64,000 nt of DNA from contig CAVUYY010000013.1 of the NCBI GenBank assembly GCA_963745775.1, positions 62,001 to 126,000 on the forward strand. Reading direction: 5' to 3'. The translations under genes were made by a program, and so were the position numbers. This document shows, one piece after another, positions 18,908-27,439 of the stretch. Every line of letters begins with the position of its first letter. Position 1 is the stretch's first letter. Origin of the DNA: Gaiellasilicea sp963745775 (GTDB lineage Bacteria > Actinomycetota > Thermoleophilia > Gaiellales > Gaiellaceae). The notes beneath the pieces were generated by a model, which worked only from the letters and a program-made list of their open reading frames with translations, was not told the origin of the DNA and did not search any database.

Positions 18908-19689
18908 GCGACCTTGTTGACGCCGGTCCGGGCGATCAGGGCGCCGATCTCAGGGAGCGACTCCTGCGTCCCGGCGTCCTCCCACCAGCCGGTGACTCGA
19001 TGCGAGGCGAGCACGCCTCGCTCCGCGTAGTGCCGGTTCACGTCCGTGATCTCGAGCTCGCCGCGGGACGACGGCCGTAGGTCGCGGATCAGGTCGAACA
19101 CACCGCCGTCGTAGCAGTAGAGCCCGACCACGGCATCGCTCGAGGGCGGGGCGTCGTAGCGCATGTCGACGACGCCCGCCTTCTCGACGACGTCCGTCAC
19201 CCGTCCGTCCTCGCCGTAGACGACGACGCCGAAGCGCTCCGGATCGGGCACCTCCTTGACGAAGACCGCCGCGCCGTCGTCACCGTCCACGAACGCGCGG
19301 AGCGCGGTGACCTCCGCGTACTCGAAGATGTTGTCGCCGAGGCAGACGATCAGCTTGTCGGCTCCGGCGAAGCTCTCGGCCATGCCGACGACCTGGGCGA
19401 TCCCGCCGGGCTCGACCTGAACCTTGTAGGTGAGATCGAGGTCGAAGAGGGGCTCGCTCGAGCCGCGCTGCGGCATCCGCCCGTCGCCGAGGAGGTCGAT
19501 CACCTGGCCAGCGTGGCCCTGACCCGTGACGACGAGCACGTCGTGCACTCCGGCGAGCTGGAGCAACTGGAGCGGGTAGTAGATCATCGGCCAGCCGCCG
19601 ACCGGCAGCAGGTGCTTGTTCACCACGCGCGTCAACTCGCCGAGCCGCGTCGCCTCGCCCCCCGCAGCGATGAGTCCCTTGACGCTCAC
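18904..19689 (-). CDS. rfbA: Glucose-1-phosphate thymidylyltransferase-like
   Basis: First step of dTDP-rhamnose synthesis (dTTP + glucose-1-P). A 261-residue short-form sugar nucleotidyltransferase: IAAGGEATRLGELTRVVNKH, PMIYYPLQLL, VCLGDNIFEYA, EKAGVVDMRYD, and TGWWEDAGTQESLPE near the end. The nucleotide loop is GGEATRL instead of the usual GGxGTRL, an odd change worth noting. It begins at GTG 19689, overlapping the stop of the upstream membrane protein gene (GTGA). Confidence 0.87.
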   Translation of the reverse strand: MSVKGLIAAGGEATRLGELTRVVNKHLLPVGGWPMIYYPLQLLQLAGVHDVLVVTGQGHAGQVIDLLGDGRMPQRGSSEPLFDLDLTYKVQVEPGGIAQVVGMAESFAGADKLIVCLGDNIFEYAEVTALRAFVDGDDGAAVFVKEVPDPERFGVVVYGEDGRVTDVVEKAGVVDMRYDAPPSSDAVVGLYCYDGGVFDLIRDLRPSSRGELEITDVNRHYAERGVLASHRVTGWWEDAGTQESLPEIGALIARTGVNKVA

Positions 19690-20333
19690 GACGGCGATGC
19701 TACTGCGGGACTGGCGAGGGGCGTCCGCTCGAGCAGCCAGAACGAGAGCTCGACGGACGGCCCGATCCCGAGTGCGAAGACGAGCGTGCCGATCCCGGCC
19801 GTTCCGCCGAGCGCGAAGCCGACAGCGAGGGCGAGGATCTCGATCACGGTTCGTGCCGTTCCGATCCGCAAGCCCAGCCGCCGGGAGGCCACGAGCATCA
19901 GCGAGTCACGAGGGCCGGCGCCCATGCTCGGCGCGATGTAGAACGCGGAGCCGGCCCCGAAGGCGGCGAGCGCGAGCGGAAGCAGGCCGATCCGCACCGG
20001 CAGCCCCTCGTCGGAGAGCGCCGCGATCCCGTCGACCGCCGAGAGCACGATCACGAAGCTGCCGACCAGTAGCGCGTTCAGGAGCGTGCCGAGGCCGATC
20101 CTGGCCCGCAACGCCCACGCGAGCAGGAGGATCACCGCAGACACGATCAGGTTCGCGACGCCGAACGAGACGTCGAGTTGCTCGGCGAGTCCCTGGTGGA
20201 GGACATCCCACGGCGGGAGCCCGAGCTCGGACTCGAGGAAGAGCACGATTCCCACCGCGCACAGGAAGAGTCCGAACACGATCGCCGCGAGCCGCAGCAC
20301 GAAGCCGCCGCGCAGCTCAGGTGGCGTGTGCAC
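19686..20333 (-). CDS. YczE-like integral membrane protein
   Basis: A 215-residue protein with five or so hydrophobic helices, matching the YczE/YitT-like membrane family by FGLFLCAVGIVLFLESELGLPPWDVLHQGL and MGAGPRDSLM. The function is unknown. Its stop overlaps the rfbA start by 4 nt, so it appears to be the first gene of the rhamnose transcript; a part in envelope export is only a guess from position. Confidence 0.8.
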   Translation of the reverse strand: MHTPPELRGGFVLRLAAIVFGLFLCAVGIVLFLESELGLPPWDVLHQGLAEQLDVSFGVANLIVSAVILLLAWALRARIGLGTLLNALLVGSFVIVLSAVDGIAALSDEGLPVRIGLLPLALAAFGAGSAFYIAPSMGAGPRDSLMLVASRRLGLRIGTARTVIEILALAVGFALGGTAGIGTLVFALGIGPSVELSFWLLERTPLASPAVASPS

Positions 20334-20343
20334 GCCAGTGAAG

Positions 20344-21579
20344 CTAGCGAACGAAGAGCGCGGCGCCGTTCGTGCGGTCGCGAGTCGCGTACGTGCGCAC
20401 GAGCGAGCCTCGCGCGGCGGGAACCGCGATCGTCAGGTAGCCCCTGGCGTCGGTCCGCCGCGTTCCGCCGACGAACCGCCACACCCCGCCGCTGCGCACC
20501 TGCACGCGGTAGCTCTGCACGCCCGCTCCGGGACGCACCTGCCCCCAGAGCACCACTCTGTCGCCGTTCCTCCCCGCCTGCACGAGCGGCAGCGGAAACG
20601 CCAGCGAGGCGAGCTTCGGCGCGCCGGTTGGCGAGAAGAGACCGCTCTGAAAGCGGCCGCTCGTCGGCTCGTCCGCGACGAGGTAGTGGATCAGGAGATC
20701 GACCCGCGGAACCTGGAAGACGCGAAGGGCGGCCTGACCCAGCAGCTCCGCCTGGCGCTGCTGCGAGACTCCGCCCGGACCCGTCTGGTAGGCGTACTCG
20801 GTCAGCCAGATCCGCTTGGCGCCGAACGCGCGCTTCACCTCGGAGAGCAGCCGTTCGATGGTCGCCATGGTGATCGTCTCGCAGCCCGCCTGCCTGCAAC
20901 CGCCGCTGAATGGGCTGTCGGTCGGTCGTGCTGGATACGGATGGTGGGCGTACGCGTCGAGCCGCGCACCCGCAGCACGCATCCCGCGGATCCATTGCAC
21001 CGGCGAGACGCCGGCCGAGCCCGCGCGTGGAGCGGTGACGCCGCCGGCGACCTTCGACTGCGGGCTCGCCTCGTGAATCGCAGCGTAGGCGGGGTTGAGC
21101 AGGGAGCGGACATAGACCGCCGGCGTGGTCGGCTTCAGCCAGCGGGCCTGATTCGGCTCGTTCCAGACGAGCCACTGCCGCACCCACGAGTAGCGGGCGG
21201 CGGCTGAGCCTGCGAACTGCGCGAAGCTCGCTGCGGTCGGCGCATAGTTGGGACCACGACCCCCGTTCGCCCAGCGCGGCGAGCCCACGAGGCCGACGAG
21301 GGCGTCGATCCTTCGCGCGCGCAGCCCCTCGAGGACGGCATCGCTCGAAGCCCAGTCCGGTGATCCGCGAGTCGTCTCGATCTCGTTCCAGTGCAAGTTG
21401 AAGCGGACGACGTCGACGCCGAGGCTCTCGAGTCGGTCGAGCCTGCTCTCGAGCGAGCCGGGACCGTGCGCGAGCCAAGCGTCGTCCTGGATCCCGAAGC
21501 GGACGCCTCCGGCCGCGCCGGCGGCGGGCGCCTGCGAGAGAATCAGGGCACAGAGAATCGCGAGCATGAGCCTACGCAT
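20344..21579 (-). CDS. Secreted glycoside hydrolase-like TIM-barrel protein
   Basis: About 411 residues, with signal peptide MRRLMLAILCALILSQAPAAGA. A TIM-barrel of the GH5/GH39 type is suggested by VDVVRFNLHWNEIE, WLVWNEPNQARW (putative acid/base Glu), YAHHPYP and IWLTEYAYQT (putative nucleophile Glu). The C-terminal 90 residues form a beta-sandwich (GQVRPGAGVQSYRVQVRSG). The substrate is not clear, and catalysis is inferred only from the two Glu positions. A longer start at GTG 21615 is possible; ATG 21579 begins the signal peptide directly. Confidence 0.8.
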   Translation of the reverse strand: MRRLMLAILCALILSQAPAAGAAGGVRFGIQDDAWLAHGPGSLESRLDRLESLGVDVVRFNLHWNEIETTRGSPDWASSDAVLEGLRARRIDALVGLVGSPRWANGGRGPNYAPTAASFAQFAGSAAARYSWVRQWLVWNEPNQARWLKPTTPAVYVRSLLNPAYAAIHEASPQSKVAGGVTAPRAGSAGVSPVQWIRGMRAAGARLDAYAHHPYPARPTDSPFSGGCRQAGCETITMATIERLLSEVKRAFGAKRIWLTEYAYQTGPGGVSQQRQAELLGQAALRVFQVPRVDLLIHYLVADEPTSGRFQSGLFSPTGAPKLASLAFPLPLVQAGRNGDRVVLWGQVRPGAGVQSYRVQVRSGGVWRFVGGTRRTDARGYLTIAVPAARGSLVRTYATRDRTNGAALFVR

Positions 21580-21616
21580 GAGGGACGATGTCCCCGACGC
21601 CCCGATGCGCCACACA

Positions 21617-23836
21617 TCAGGATTCCGTTAAGGGCTTTTTCCCTGGAATTGGCGCCCTTGGCGTTGCCAGCGGCGACGGCGCGACCCGGATCAGCCGCGC
21701 GACGCTCGCGGGCAGCCACCAGTTGTAGCGACCGAAGAGCCGCATCAGTGCAGGCACGAGCACGGCCCGGATCAGCGTCGCGTCGATGAAGATCGCGATC
21801 GCGAGCCCAAGGCCGAACTGCTGGAGACCGACGATCGAACCGGCGGCGAAGCCGGAGAAGGCCGCCACCATCACGATCGCCGCTGCCGTCACGATCCGGC
21901 CGGTTCGCTCGAGCCCGTGCGCGACGGCATCCTCGTTCGTCTCCCCCTCGTCCCAGAACTCGCGCATCCGCGAGACGAGGAACACCTCGTAGTCCATCGA
22001 GAGCCCGAAGAGCATCGCGAAGAGGAAGATCGGGATCCACGCCTCCACCTGGTCGAGCTGGTAGAGCCCGAGGAGCTCCGCCCCGATCCCGTACTTGAAG
22101 ACGATCACGATCAGCCCGTAGGTCGCGGCGATCGCCAGCAGGTTGAGCACGACGGCCTTCAGCGGCAGGAGCAGCGAGCGAAACGCTCGCATCAGGGTGA
22201 GGTAGGTGAGGAGCAGGACGGCGAGCACGAGCCAGGGGAACGCGCCGTAGGCGCTGTCGATGAAATCGATCCCCTGCGGCGGGCCGCCGCCGGCCAGCAC
22301 CGTCGCGCCTTCCGGAAAGCCGACCGCGGGGATCAGCTCCTCGCGCAGTCGCCGGGCGAAGTCCTGGGCGGCGAGAGCGCCGTACTCGTTCTTGCCGGCG
22401 ACGGTGAGATACGCGTAGCGGCCCTCCGGGTCGATGTAGGGCGGCTGCGGCGCGAAGTCGACGCGGACGACCTCTGGATCGCGGCGCACCGAGGCGATCA
22501 GCTCGTCGATCCCGTTCTGGATCGCCGGCGTACGAATCCCGTTCGCACGACCGGAGTCGACGAGGATCTGGGTCGGGGCCAGCGCGCCGGGCCCGACGGC
22601 CTCGCGGAGGACGTTGAAGCCCTGGATCGATTCCGGCGACTGCGGGGTGCCAGACGCGGAGCCCGGCGTCAGCTGGAGATCGAGGACGGGCGCGGCCACG
22701 GCCACGAGCGCCGTCGCTCCGGCGGCGAGGTAGAGCAGCGGCCTGCGCATGATCGAGCGGGCGAGCCGAGCCCAGAGCCCTTGCTCGGCGTCGGTCGTCC
22801 CGGCGAAGCGAGGCACGGGCAGGCGTAGCCGGTCGCGGAGGAAGTCGGCGACGTGCACCCGCCTGGTCCCGCGCCGCCCGAACAGCGAGAGCAGGGCGGG
22901 CTGGAGCGTGAGCGCCGCGAGGATCGACAGCAGCGGAATCAGGAAGCCGCCGACACCCATCGAGACCATGAACGGCAGCGGCATGAAGAGCAGGAGCGCC
23001 AGGCCGATCGCGACCGTCACGCCCGAGAAGACGACCGCCCGGCCGGCGGTTGCCATCGTCCGCACGATCGCCTCGTCCGTCGGGTCGCCTCGCTCGAGCT
23101 CTTCGCGGTAGCGATAGACGATCAGGAGCGAGTAGTCGATCGCGATCCCGAGCCCGATCAGCTGAACGAGGTTCGTGACGTAGATCGCCATCGTCATGTA
23201 GTGCGCGACGATCCAGACGATCCCGAGGGTCGCGGTGATCGTCGAGGCGGCGACGATGAACGGCATCAGGACGGCGAACGAGAGCCCGAAGACGGCGAGC
23301 AGCACGAGCAGCGCGATCGGGAGCGCGATCGCCTCGCCCTTGAGCAGGTCCTCCTCGAAGATCGGGTCGAGATCGGCCTGGATCGCCGGCGTCCCGCTGA
23401 CGAACGCCTCCGCTCCGGGCGGCCGGCCAAGGGCCTCGCGCACGCCGGCCGTAGCCTTCTTCGCCTCCGTGAGCTCGAGCGGCGAGCCGATCGTTCCAAA
23501 GACGACGTCGCGACCCGCCGTCTGGAGCGGCTGTGCGCGACCGCCCTCGACCGCCGCCGCGCCTCGCTCGAGCGCCGCCTCGAGGCCCGCCCTGGTCTCC
23601 GGGTCGGACGAGTCGTTGACGCGAAAGACGACGAGGAACGAGCCGTCGTCGCGTTGGCCGAACCGCTCCGCAAGCAGGGAGCGAACCTCCTCGGAGTCCG
23701 TTCCGGGCGTCGTGAACTCGTTCGAGAGCAGCTTGCTCAGGCCCGAGCTGAGCACGCCTCCGGTCAGCAGCACCGCCGCCCACAGCCCGACGAAGAGCCA
23801 GCGATGGCGCAGCACGAATCTCGTCCACCCCTCCAT
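21617..23836 (-). CDS. MmpL-family RND transporter
   Basis: A 739-residue RND permease with two repeats of six membrane helices. The N-terminal helix (LFVGLWAAVLLTGGVLSSGL) is followed by a periplasmic domain, then motif GLGIAIDYSLLIVYRYREEL, and in the second half GLSMDYEVFLVSRMREFWDEG, the paired motifs of the MMPL family that include the proton-relay Asp. Related proteins export lipids or small molecules; the cargo here is unknown. It is the only transport gene in this stretch. Confidence 0.92.
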   Translation of the reverse strand: MEGWTRFVLRHRWLFVGLWAAVLLTGGVLSSGLSKLLSNEFTTPGTDSEEVRSLLAERFGQRDDGSFLVVFRVNDSSDPETRAGLEAALERGAAAVEGGRAQPLQTAGRDVVFGTIGSPLELTEAKKATAGVREALGRPPGAEAFVSGTPAIQADLDPIFEEDLLKGEAIALPIALLVLLAVFGLSFAVLMPFIVAASTITATLGIVWIVAHYMTMAIYVTNLVQLIGLGIAIDYSLLIVYRYREELERGDPTDEAIVRTMATAGRAVVFSGVTVAIGLALLLFMPLPFMVSMGVGGFLIPLLSILAALTLQPALLSLFGRRGTRRVHVADFLRDRLRLPVPRFAGTTDAEQGLWARLARSIMRRPLLYLAAGATALVAVAAPVLDLQLTPGSASGTPQSPESIQGFNVLREAVGPGALAPTQILVDSGRANGIRTPAIQNGIDELIASVRRDPEVVRVDFAPQPPYIDPEGRYAYLTVAGKNEYGALAAQDFARRLREELIPAVGFPEGATVLAGGGPPQGIDFIDSAYGAFPWLVLAVLLLTYLTLMRAFRSLLLPLKAVVLNLLAIAATYGLIVIVFKYGIGAELLGLYQLDQVEAWIPIFLFAMLFGLSMDYEVFLVSRMREFWDEGETNEDAVAHGLERTGRIVTAAAIVMVAAFSGFAAGSIVGLQQFGLGLAIAIFIDATLIRAVLVPALMRLFGRYNWWLPASVARLIRVAPSPLATPRAPIPGKKPLTES

Positions 23837-23849
23837 CCCGCGCGAAGTA

Positions 23850-23996
23850 CTACCCGCTGGGAGACCTTCTCCGGGCCCGTCTGACCGCCTTGCGCCGCTT
23901 CACCGTGGGGGCGTGCCCGACGGCCGCGTACCAGACGTACACGCCGAATGCGAGTCCCGCCGCGAGCAGCCGGAGGATCCGTCGAATGGGCGCCAC
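23850..23996 (-). CDS. Possible 48-residue single-pass membrane protein
   Basis: Short frame from GTG 23996: basic start VAPIRRILR, one hydrophobic helix LLAAGLAFGVYVWYAAVG, then a strongly basic tail (KRRKAVRRARRRS). It fits between hsp20 and the MmpL gene, with its stop 13 bp before the MmpL start and on the same strand. No family is recognised. The topology and position support a gene; there is no clear ribosome site. Confidence 0.4.
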   Translation of the reverse strand: MAPIRRILRLLAAGLAFGVYVWYAAVGHAPTVKRRKAVRRARRRSPSG

Positions 23997-24033
23997 GCGT
24001 CGAATCCTATGTCGAGGGGTAGGCTGCCGTGGC

Positions 24034-24471
24034 ATGGCGCGGCGCGACATCGACCGCCTGCAGGAGGAGATCGAGGAGCTCTTCGCCGACCTCTGGCAGG
24101 TGCCCCGCTTTGCGGGGACGAGGCACGGCTTCCGGCCGGCCGTCGACTGCTTCCAGACCGACGACCCGCGCGAGCTGACCATCGTCGTCGAGCTGCCGGG
24201 AGTCGACCCGGCGACCGTTCGGATCGCCGTCGAGGACCGCTCACTCACGATTGCAGGAGCTCGCCCGCGGCCTCGGAGCGAGGGCCAGGTCTACCAGCAG
24301 GTCGAGATCGAGTACGGACCGTTCCAGCGAACGATCCAGCTCACCGAAGACGTCGACGTCGCACGCGCCGGCGCCGGCTACGAACGTGGGCTGCTGACGA
24401 TCAGGCTGCCGATCGCAGAACGCCCTGCGCGGCCGCAGCCGATCGCGATCGTGGTTCGGATGAGCGGATGA
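24034..24471 (+). CDS. hsp20: Hsp20/alpha-crystallin small heat-shock protein
   Basis: A 145-residue ATP-independent chaperone. The alpha-crystallin domain (about 35-130) has PAVDCFQTDDPRELTIVVELPGV, a beta-rich core and the hallmark ERGLLTIRLPI (A/G-x-L motif). The start is ATG 24034. The stop overlaps the lon start (ATGA), so the holdase and the Lon protease are made together, a sensible protein-quality pair. Confidence 0.92.
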   Translation: MARRDIDRLQEEIEELFADLWQVPRFAGTRHGFRPAVDCFQTDDPRELTIVVELPGVDPATVRIAVEDRSLTIAGARPRPRSEGQVYQQVEIEYGPFQRTIQLTEDVDVARAGAGYERGLLTIRLPIAERPARPQPIAIVVRMSG

Positions 24472-26918
24472 GCGAGAGCGACGCCGCCGAGCCCACGGGG
24501 GGAACCGCAGCGCTCGACGCTCTCGTCGAAGTCACCGCGATGCCCGAGCTGCCCTCGCGCCTCCCGGTGCTGCCGCTGAAGGAGACGGTGATCTTCCCCG
24601 AGTCGATGACGCCGCTCGCCGTCGGCCAGGAGCGCTCGATCAAGCTGATCGACGATGTCGTCGCAGGCGAGCGGATGCTGGCGCTCGTGACCGTCAAGAA
24701 CGCCGAGGCCGAGCAGCCCGGGTGGGACGACCTCTACGAGGTCGGCACTGCAGCGCTCGTGCACAAGATGATCAAGGTGCCCGATGGGACGCTGAGGATC
24801 CTCGTGCAGGGTCTCCAACGCGTCCGGCTCCGAGAGCGGGTCGCCCACGAGCCGTACCTCGTCGCCGAGCTCGAGAATCTCGAGGACGCGATCCCCGATT
24901 CGCCGGACGTTCAGGCGCTGACCCGGAACGTCCAGGCGCAATTCGCCCGGATCATCGGAATGACGCCCTACTTGCCCGAGGAGCTGCAGCTCGCGGCGGC
25001 GAACGTCGAGGATCCGAGCGCGCTCTGCCATCTCGTCGCCTCGACCCTCCGACTGAAGACCGGCGAGCGCCAGGCGCTGCTCGAGACGGTGGACGTGCTC
25101 GAGCGGCTGCGCGCGGTGTCGGTGATCCTCGAGCGCGAGCTCGACGTCTCGGAGCTCGGCACCAAGATCCAGACGCAAGTGGCCTCGGAGATCGAGAAGG
25201 GTCAGCGCGAGTACTTCCTCCGCCAGCAGCTGAAGGCGATCCAGGAGGAGCTCGGCGAGGGCGACGAGCACCAGGCGGAGGTGGCCGAGCTCCGCGAGCA
25301 GGTCGAGGCGAAGGGCCTCCAGGGCGACGCGCTCAAGGCGACGAACCGAGAGCTCGGGCGGCTCGAGAAGCTGCCGCCCGCCGCGGCCGAGTACGGGGTG
25401 ATCCGCACCTATCTCGACTGGATCCTGGCGCTGCCCTGGAACGAGACGACCCAGGACGACCTCGACCTCGACCGGGCGCGCGCGATCCTCGACGAGGATC
25501 ATTTCGACCTCGACAAGGTGAAAGAGCGGATCGTCGAGCACCTCGCCGTCTCCAAGCTGAAGGGCGATCTCTCAGGCCCGATCCTCTGCTTCGTCGGCCC
25601 GCCGGGCGTCGGCAAGACCTCGCTCGGCCAGTCGATCGCGCGCAGCGTCGGGCGGAGATTCGTCCGCATCTCGGTCGGCGGCGTTCGGGACGAGGCCGAG
25701 ATCCGGGGCCACCGGCGCACGTACATCGGCGCCATGCCGGGCACGATCATCCGCGCGCTGCGCGACGCCGAGTCGCGGAATCCCGTCTTCCTGATCGACG
25801 AGATCGACAAGCTCGGCTCCGACTCCTTCCGCGGCGATCCGGCGTCCGCCATGCTCGAGGTGCTCGACCCGCATCAGCACTCGACGTTCCGCGACCACTA
25901 CCTCGATCTGCCGTTCGATCTCTCGAAGATCCTCTTCATCTGCACCGCGAACACGCTCGACACGATTCCTGGCCCGCTGCTCGACCGGATGGACGTGATC
26001 CACCTCTCCGGTTACACCCACGACGAGAAGCTCGGGATCGCCAAGCGCTACCTCGTGCCGAAGCAGCTCCGAGAGCACGGGCTGACGAAGTCTCGGGTCT
26101 CGCTCGGCGACAGGTCGTTGAAGCTGACGATCGCGGAGTACACGCGCGAGGCGGGCGTGCGGAACCTCGAGCGCCAGATCGCGACCCTCCTCCGCAAGGC
26201 CGCGACCCTCGTCGCTCGCGGCGAGAAGGGAAGGATCAAGATCGACGAAGCGCAGGTTCGCGAATGGCTGGGCCCGCGCCGCTTCTCCGGCGAGGCCCGC
26301 AAGCGGACGGCAGATCCGGGCGTCGCAACAGGGCTCGCCTACACCGCCGTCGGCGGCGACGTGCTGTTCATCGAGGCGACGGCGTTCCCCGGGAAGGGAC
26401 GGCTGCAGATCACCGGTCAGCTCGGCGAGGTGATGCAGGAATCGGCGCAGGCCGCGCTCTCGTGGACGCGCTCGCACGCGGCTCGCGTGGGACTCCAACC
26501 GGAGTGGTTCGCGGAGCACGACATCCACATCCACGTTCCCGCCGGCGCGGTGCCGAAGGACGGCCCGTCCGCCGGGATCACGATGGCGACGGCGATCGCC
26601 TCGCTCGCCCGGGGCGAGGCAGTGGCCGAGGACGTCGGCATGACCGGCGAGATCACGCTCACCGGCCAGGTGCTGCCGATCGGAGGGGTGCGAGAGAAGG
26701 TGCTCGCCGCGCAGCGGGCAGGCCTGAAGCGGGTGATCGTGCCGCGCGAGAACGAGCCGGAGCTCCGAGAGCTGCCGCAAGAGACGCGCGACCAACTCTC
26801 CTTCGTGCTCGTCGACTCGATCGAGGATGTGCTGGCGCACGCCTTCTCCGGCGATGCGCTTGCCTCCCGCCGCCGCACCGCCTCCCGGGAGCAACAGGCC
26901 GCTGCGCCTGTACGGTGA
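24468..26918 (+). CDS. lon: ATP-dependent Lon protease
   Basis: An 816-residue cytosolic AAA+ protease that degrades misfolded and regulatory proteins. The N-terminal substrate domain (LPVLPLKETVIFPESMTPLAVG) leads to a coiled coil, Walker A GPPGVGKTSLGQS, Walker B VFLIDEIDKLG, and a C-terminal peptidase with the catalytic Ser in KDGPSAGITMATA and Lys in REKVLAAQRAGLKRVI. Full length for the bacterial LonA group. It is coupled to hsp20. A small hairpin follows the stop. Confidence 0.97.
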   Translation: MSESDAAEPTGGTAALDALVEVTAMPELPSRLPVLPLKETVIFPESMTPLAVGQERSIKLIDDVVAGERMLALVTVKNAEAEQPGWDDLYEVGTAALVHKMIKVPDGTLRILVQGLQRVRLRERVAHEPYLVAELENLEDAIPDSPDVQALTRNVQAQFARIIGMTPYLPEELQLAAANVEDPSALCHLVASTLRLKTGERQALLETVDVLERLRAVSVILERELDVSELGTKIQTQVASEIEKGQREYFLRQQLKAIQEELGEGDEHQAEVAELREQVEAKGLQGDALKATNRELGRLEKLPPAAAEYGVIRTYLDWILALPWNETTQDDLDLDRARAILDEDHFDLDKVKERIVEHLAVSKLKGDLSGPILCFVGPPGVGKTSLGQSIARSVGRRFVRISVGGVRDEAEIRGHRRTYIGAMPGTIIRALRDAESRNPVFLIDEIDKLGSDSFRGDPASAMLEVLDPHQHSTFRDHYLDLPFDLSKILFICTANTLDTIPGPLLDRMDVIHLSGYTHDEKLGIAKRYLVPKQLREHGLTKSRVSLGDRSLKLTIAEYTREAGVRNLERQIATLLRKAATLVARGEKGRIKIDEAQVREWLGPRRFSGEARKRTADPGVATGLAYTAVGGDVLFIEATAFPGKGRLQITGQLGEVMQESAQAALSWTRSHAARVGLQPEWFAEHDIHIHVPAGAVPKDGPSAGITMATAIASLARGEAVAEDVGMTGEITLTGQVLPIGGVREKVLAAQRAGLKRVIVPRENEPELRELPQETRDQLSFVLVDSIEDVLAHAFSGDALASRRRTASREQQAAAPVR

Positions 26919-26919
26919 C

Positions 26920-26933
26920 CTCCCGTTTGGGAG
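26920..26933 (+). terminator. Short hairpin just after lon
   Basis: CTCCC-GTTT-GGGAG, a 5-bp stem with a 4-nt loop, starts 2 nt after the lon stop. It is weak and has no U-tract, but it is placed where a terminator is expected before the next gene, which has its own ribosome site. Confidence 0.35.
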
Positions 26934-26989
26934 CATCCCTTCGCGGCAACACTGAGCCCGCGACTACGACCTGAAAGGACGACCCAGCT

Positions 26990-27439
26990 ATGGCCAAGAC
27001 GAAGGACAGGCTCTACGACACAGCCGACACCATGCGCCCGTACGTCGATCGCGCGCTCCACGACGAGGATCTCCGCGGCAACCTGAAGGAAGCCTTCATG
27101 GCGGCCCGGGACGTCTATGCGGACGTGCTCGGCGGCCGCAACAACCTGACGGCAGCCGCGACGCGAGTGGCGACCGATAAGGACATCCAGGACAACCTGA
27201 GGAAGACGATCGAAGAGTTGAAGTCGGCGGCCGACCGAGTTCAGGGGAAGAAGGATCACAGCCTGCGGAACACGATCATCCTGCTCGGCGGAATCGCGGC
27301 CGCGATTCTCTTCAACCCGATCACCGGTCCTGCCACACGCGCCTGGGTCATGGAGAAGATCACCGGCGAGAGCTCGAACGACTTCGGCTATTCGTCGTCC
27401 GACTCGACTTCGAGCGGCAACTCCGGCACCGCCGCCTAG
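26990..27439 (+). CDS. YtxH-like small membrane protein
   Basis: A 149-residue protein: an N-terminal helical region (about 1-85, acidic and basic, YVDRALHDEDLRGNLKEAF), one membrane helix (about 95-112, NTIILLGGIAAAILFNP), and a low-complexity Ser/Thr tail. The layout resembles YtxH/general-stress-type proteins, but the match is loose. Start ATG 26990 with AAAGGA upstream. It follows lon at 71 bp. The function is unknown. Confidence 0.7.
   Translation: MAKTKDRLYDTADTMRPYVDRALHDEDLRGNLKEAFMAARDVYADVLGGRNNLTAAATRVATDKDIQDNLRKTIEELKSAADRVQGKKDHSLRNTIILLGGIAAAILFNPITGPATRAWVMEKITGESSNDFGYSSSDSTSSGNSGTAA

Noticed and set aside
21543..21616. Longer N-terminus for the glycosidase-like protein (GTG 21615)
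   Set aside because: It would place 12 polar residues before a clean signal peptide; ATG 21579 is the simpler start, though not proven.
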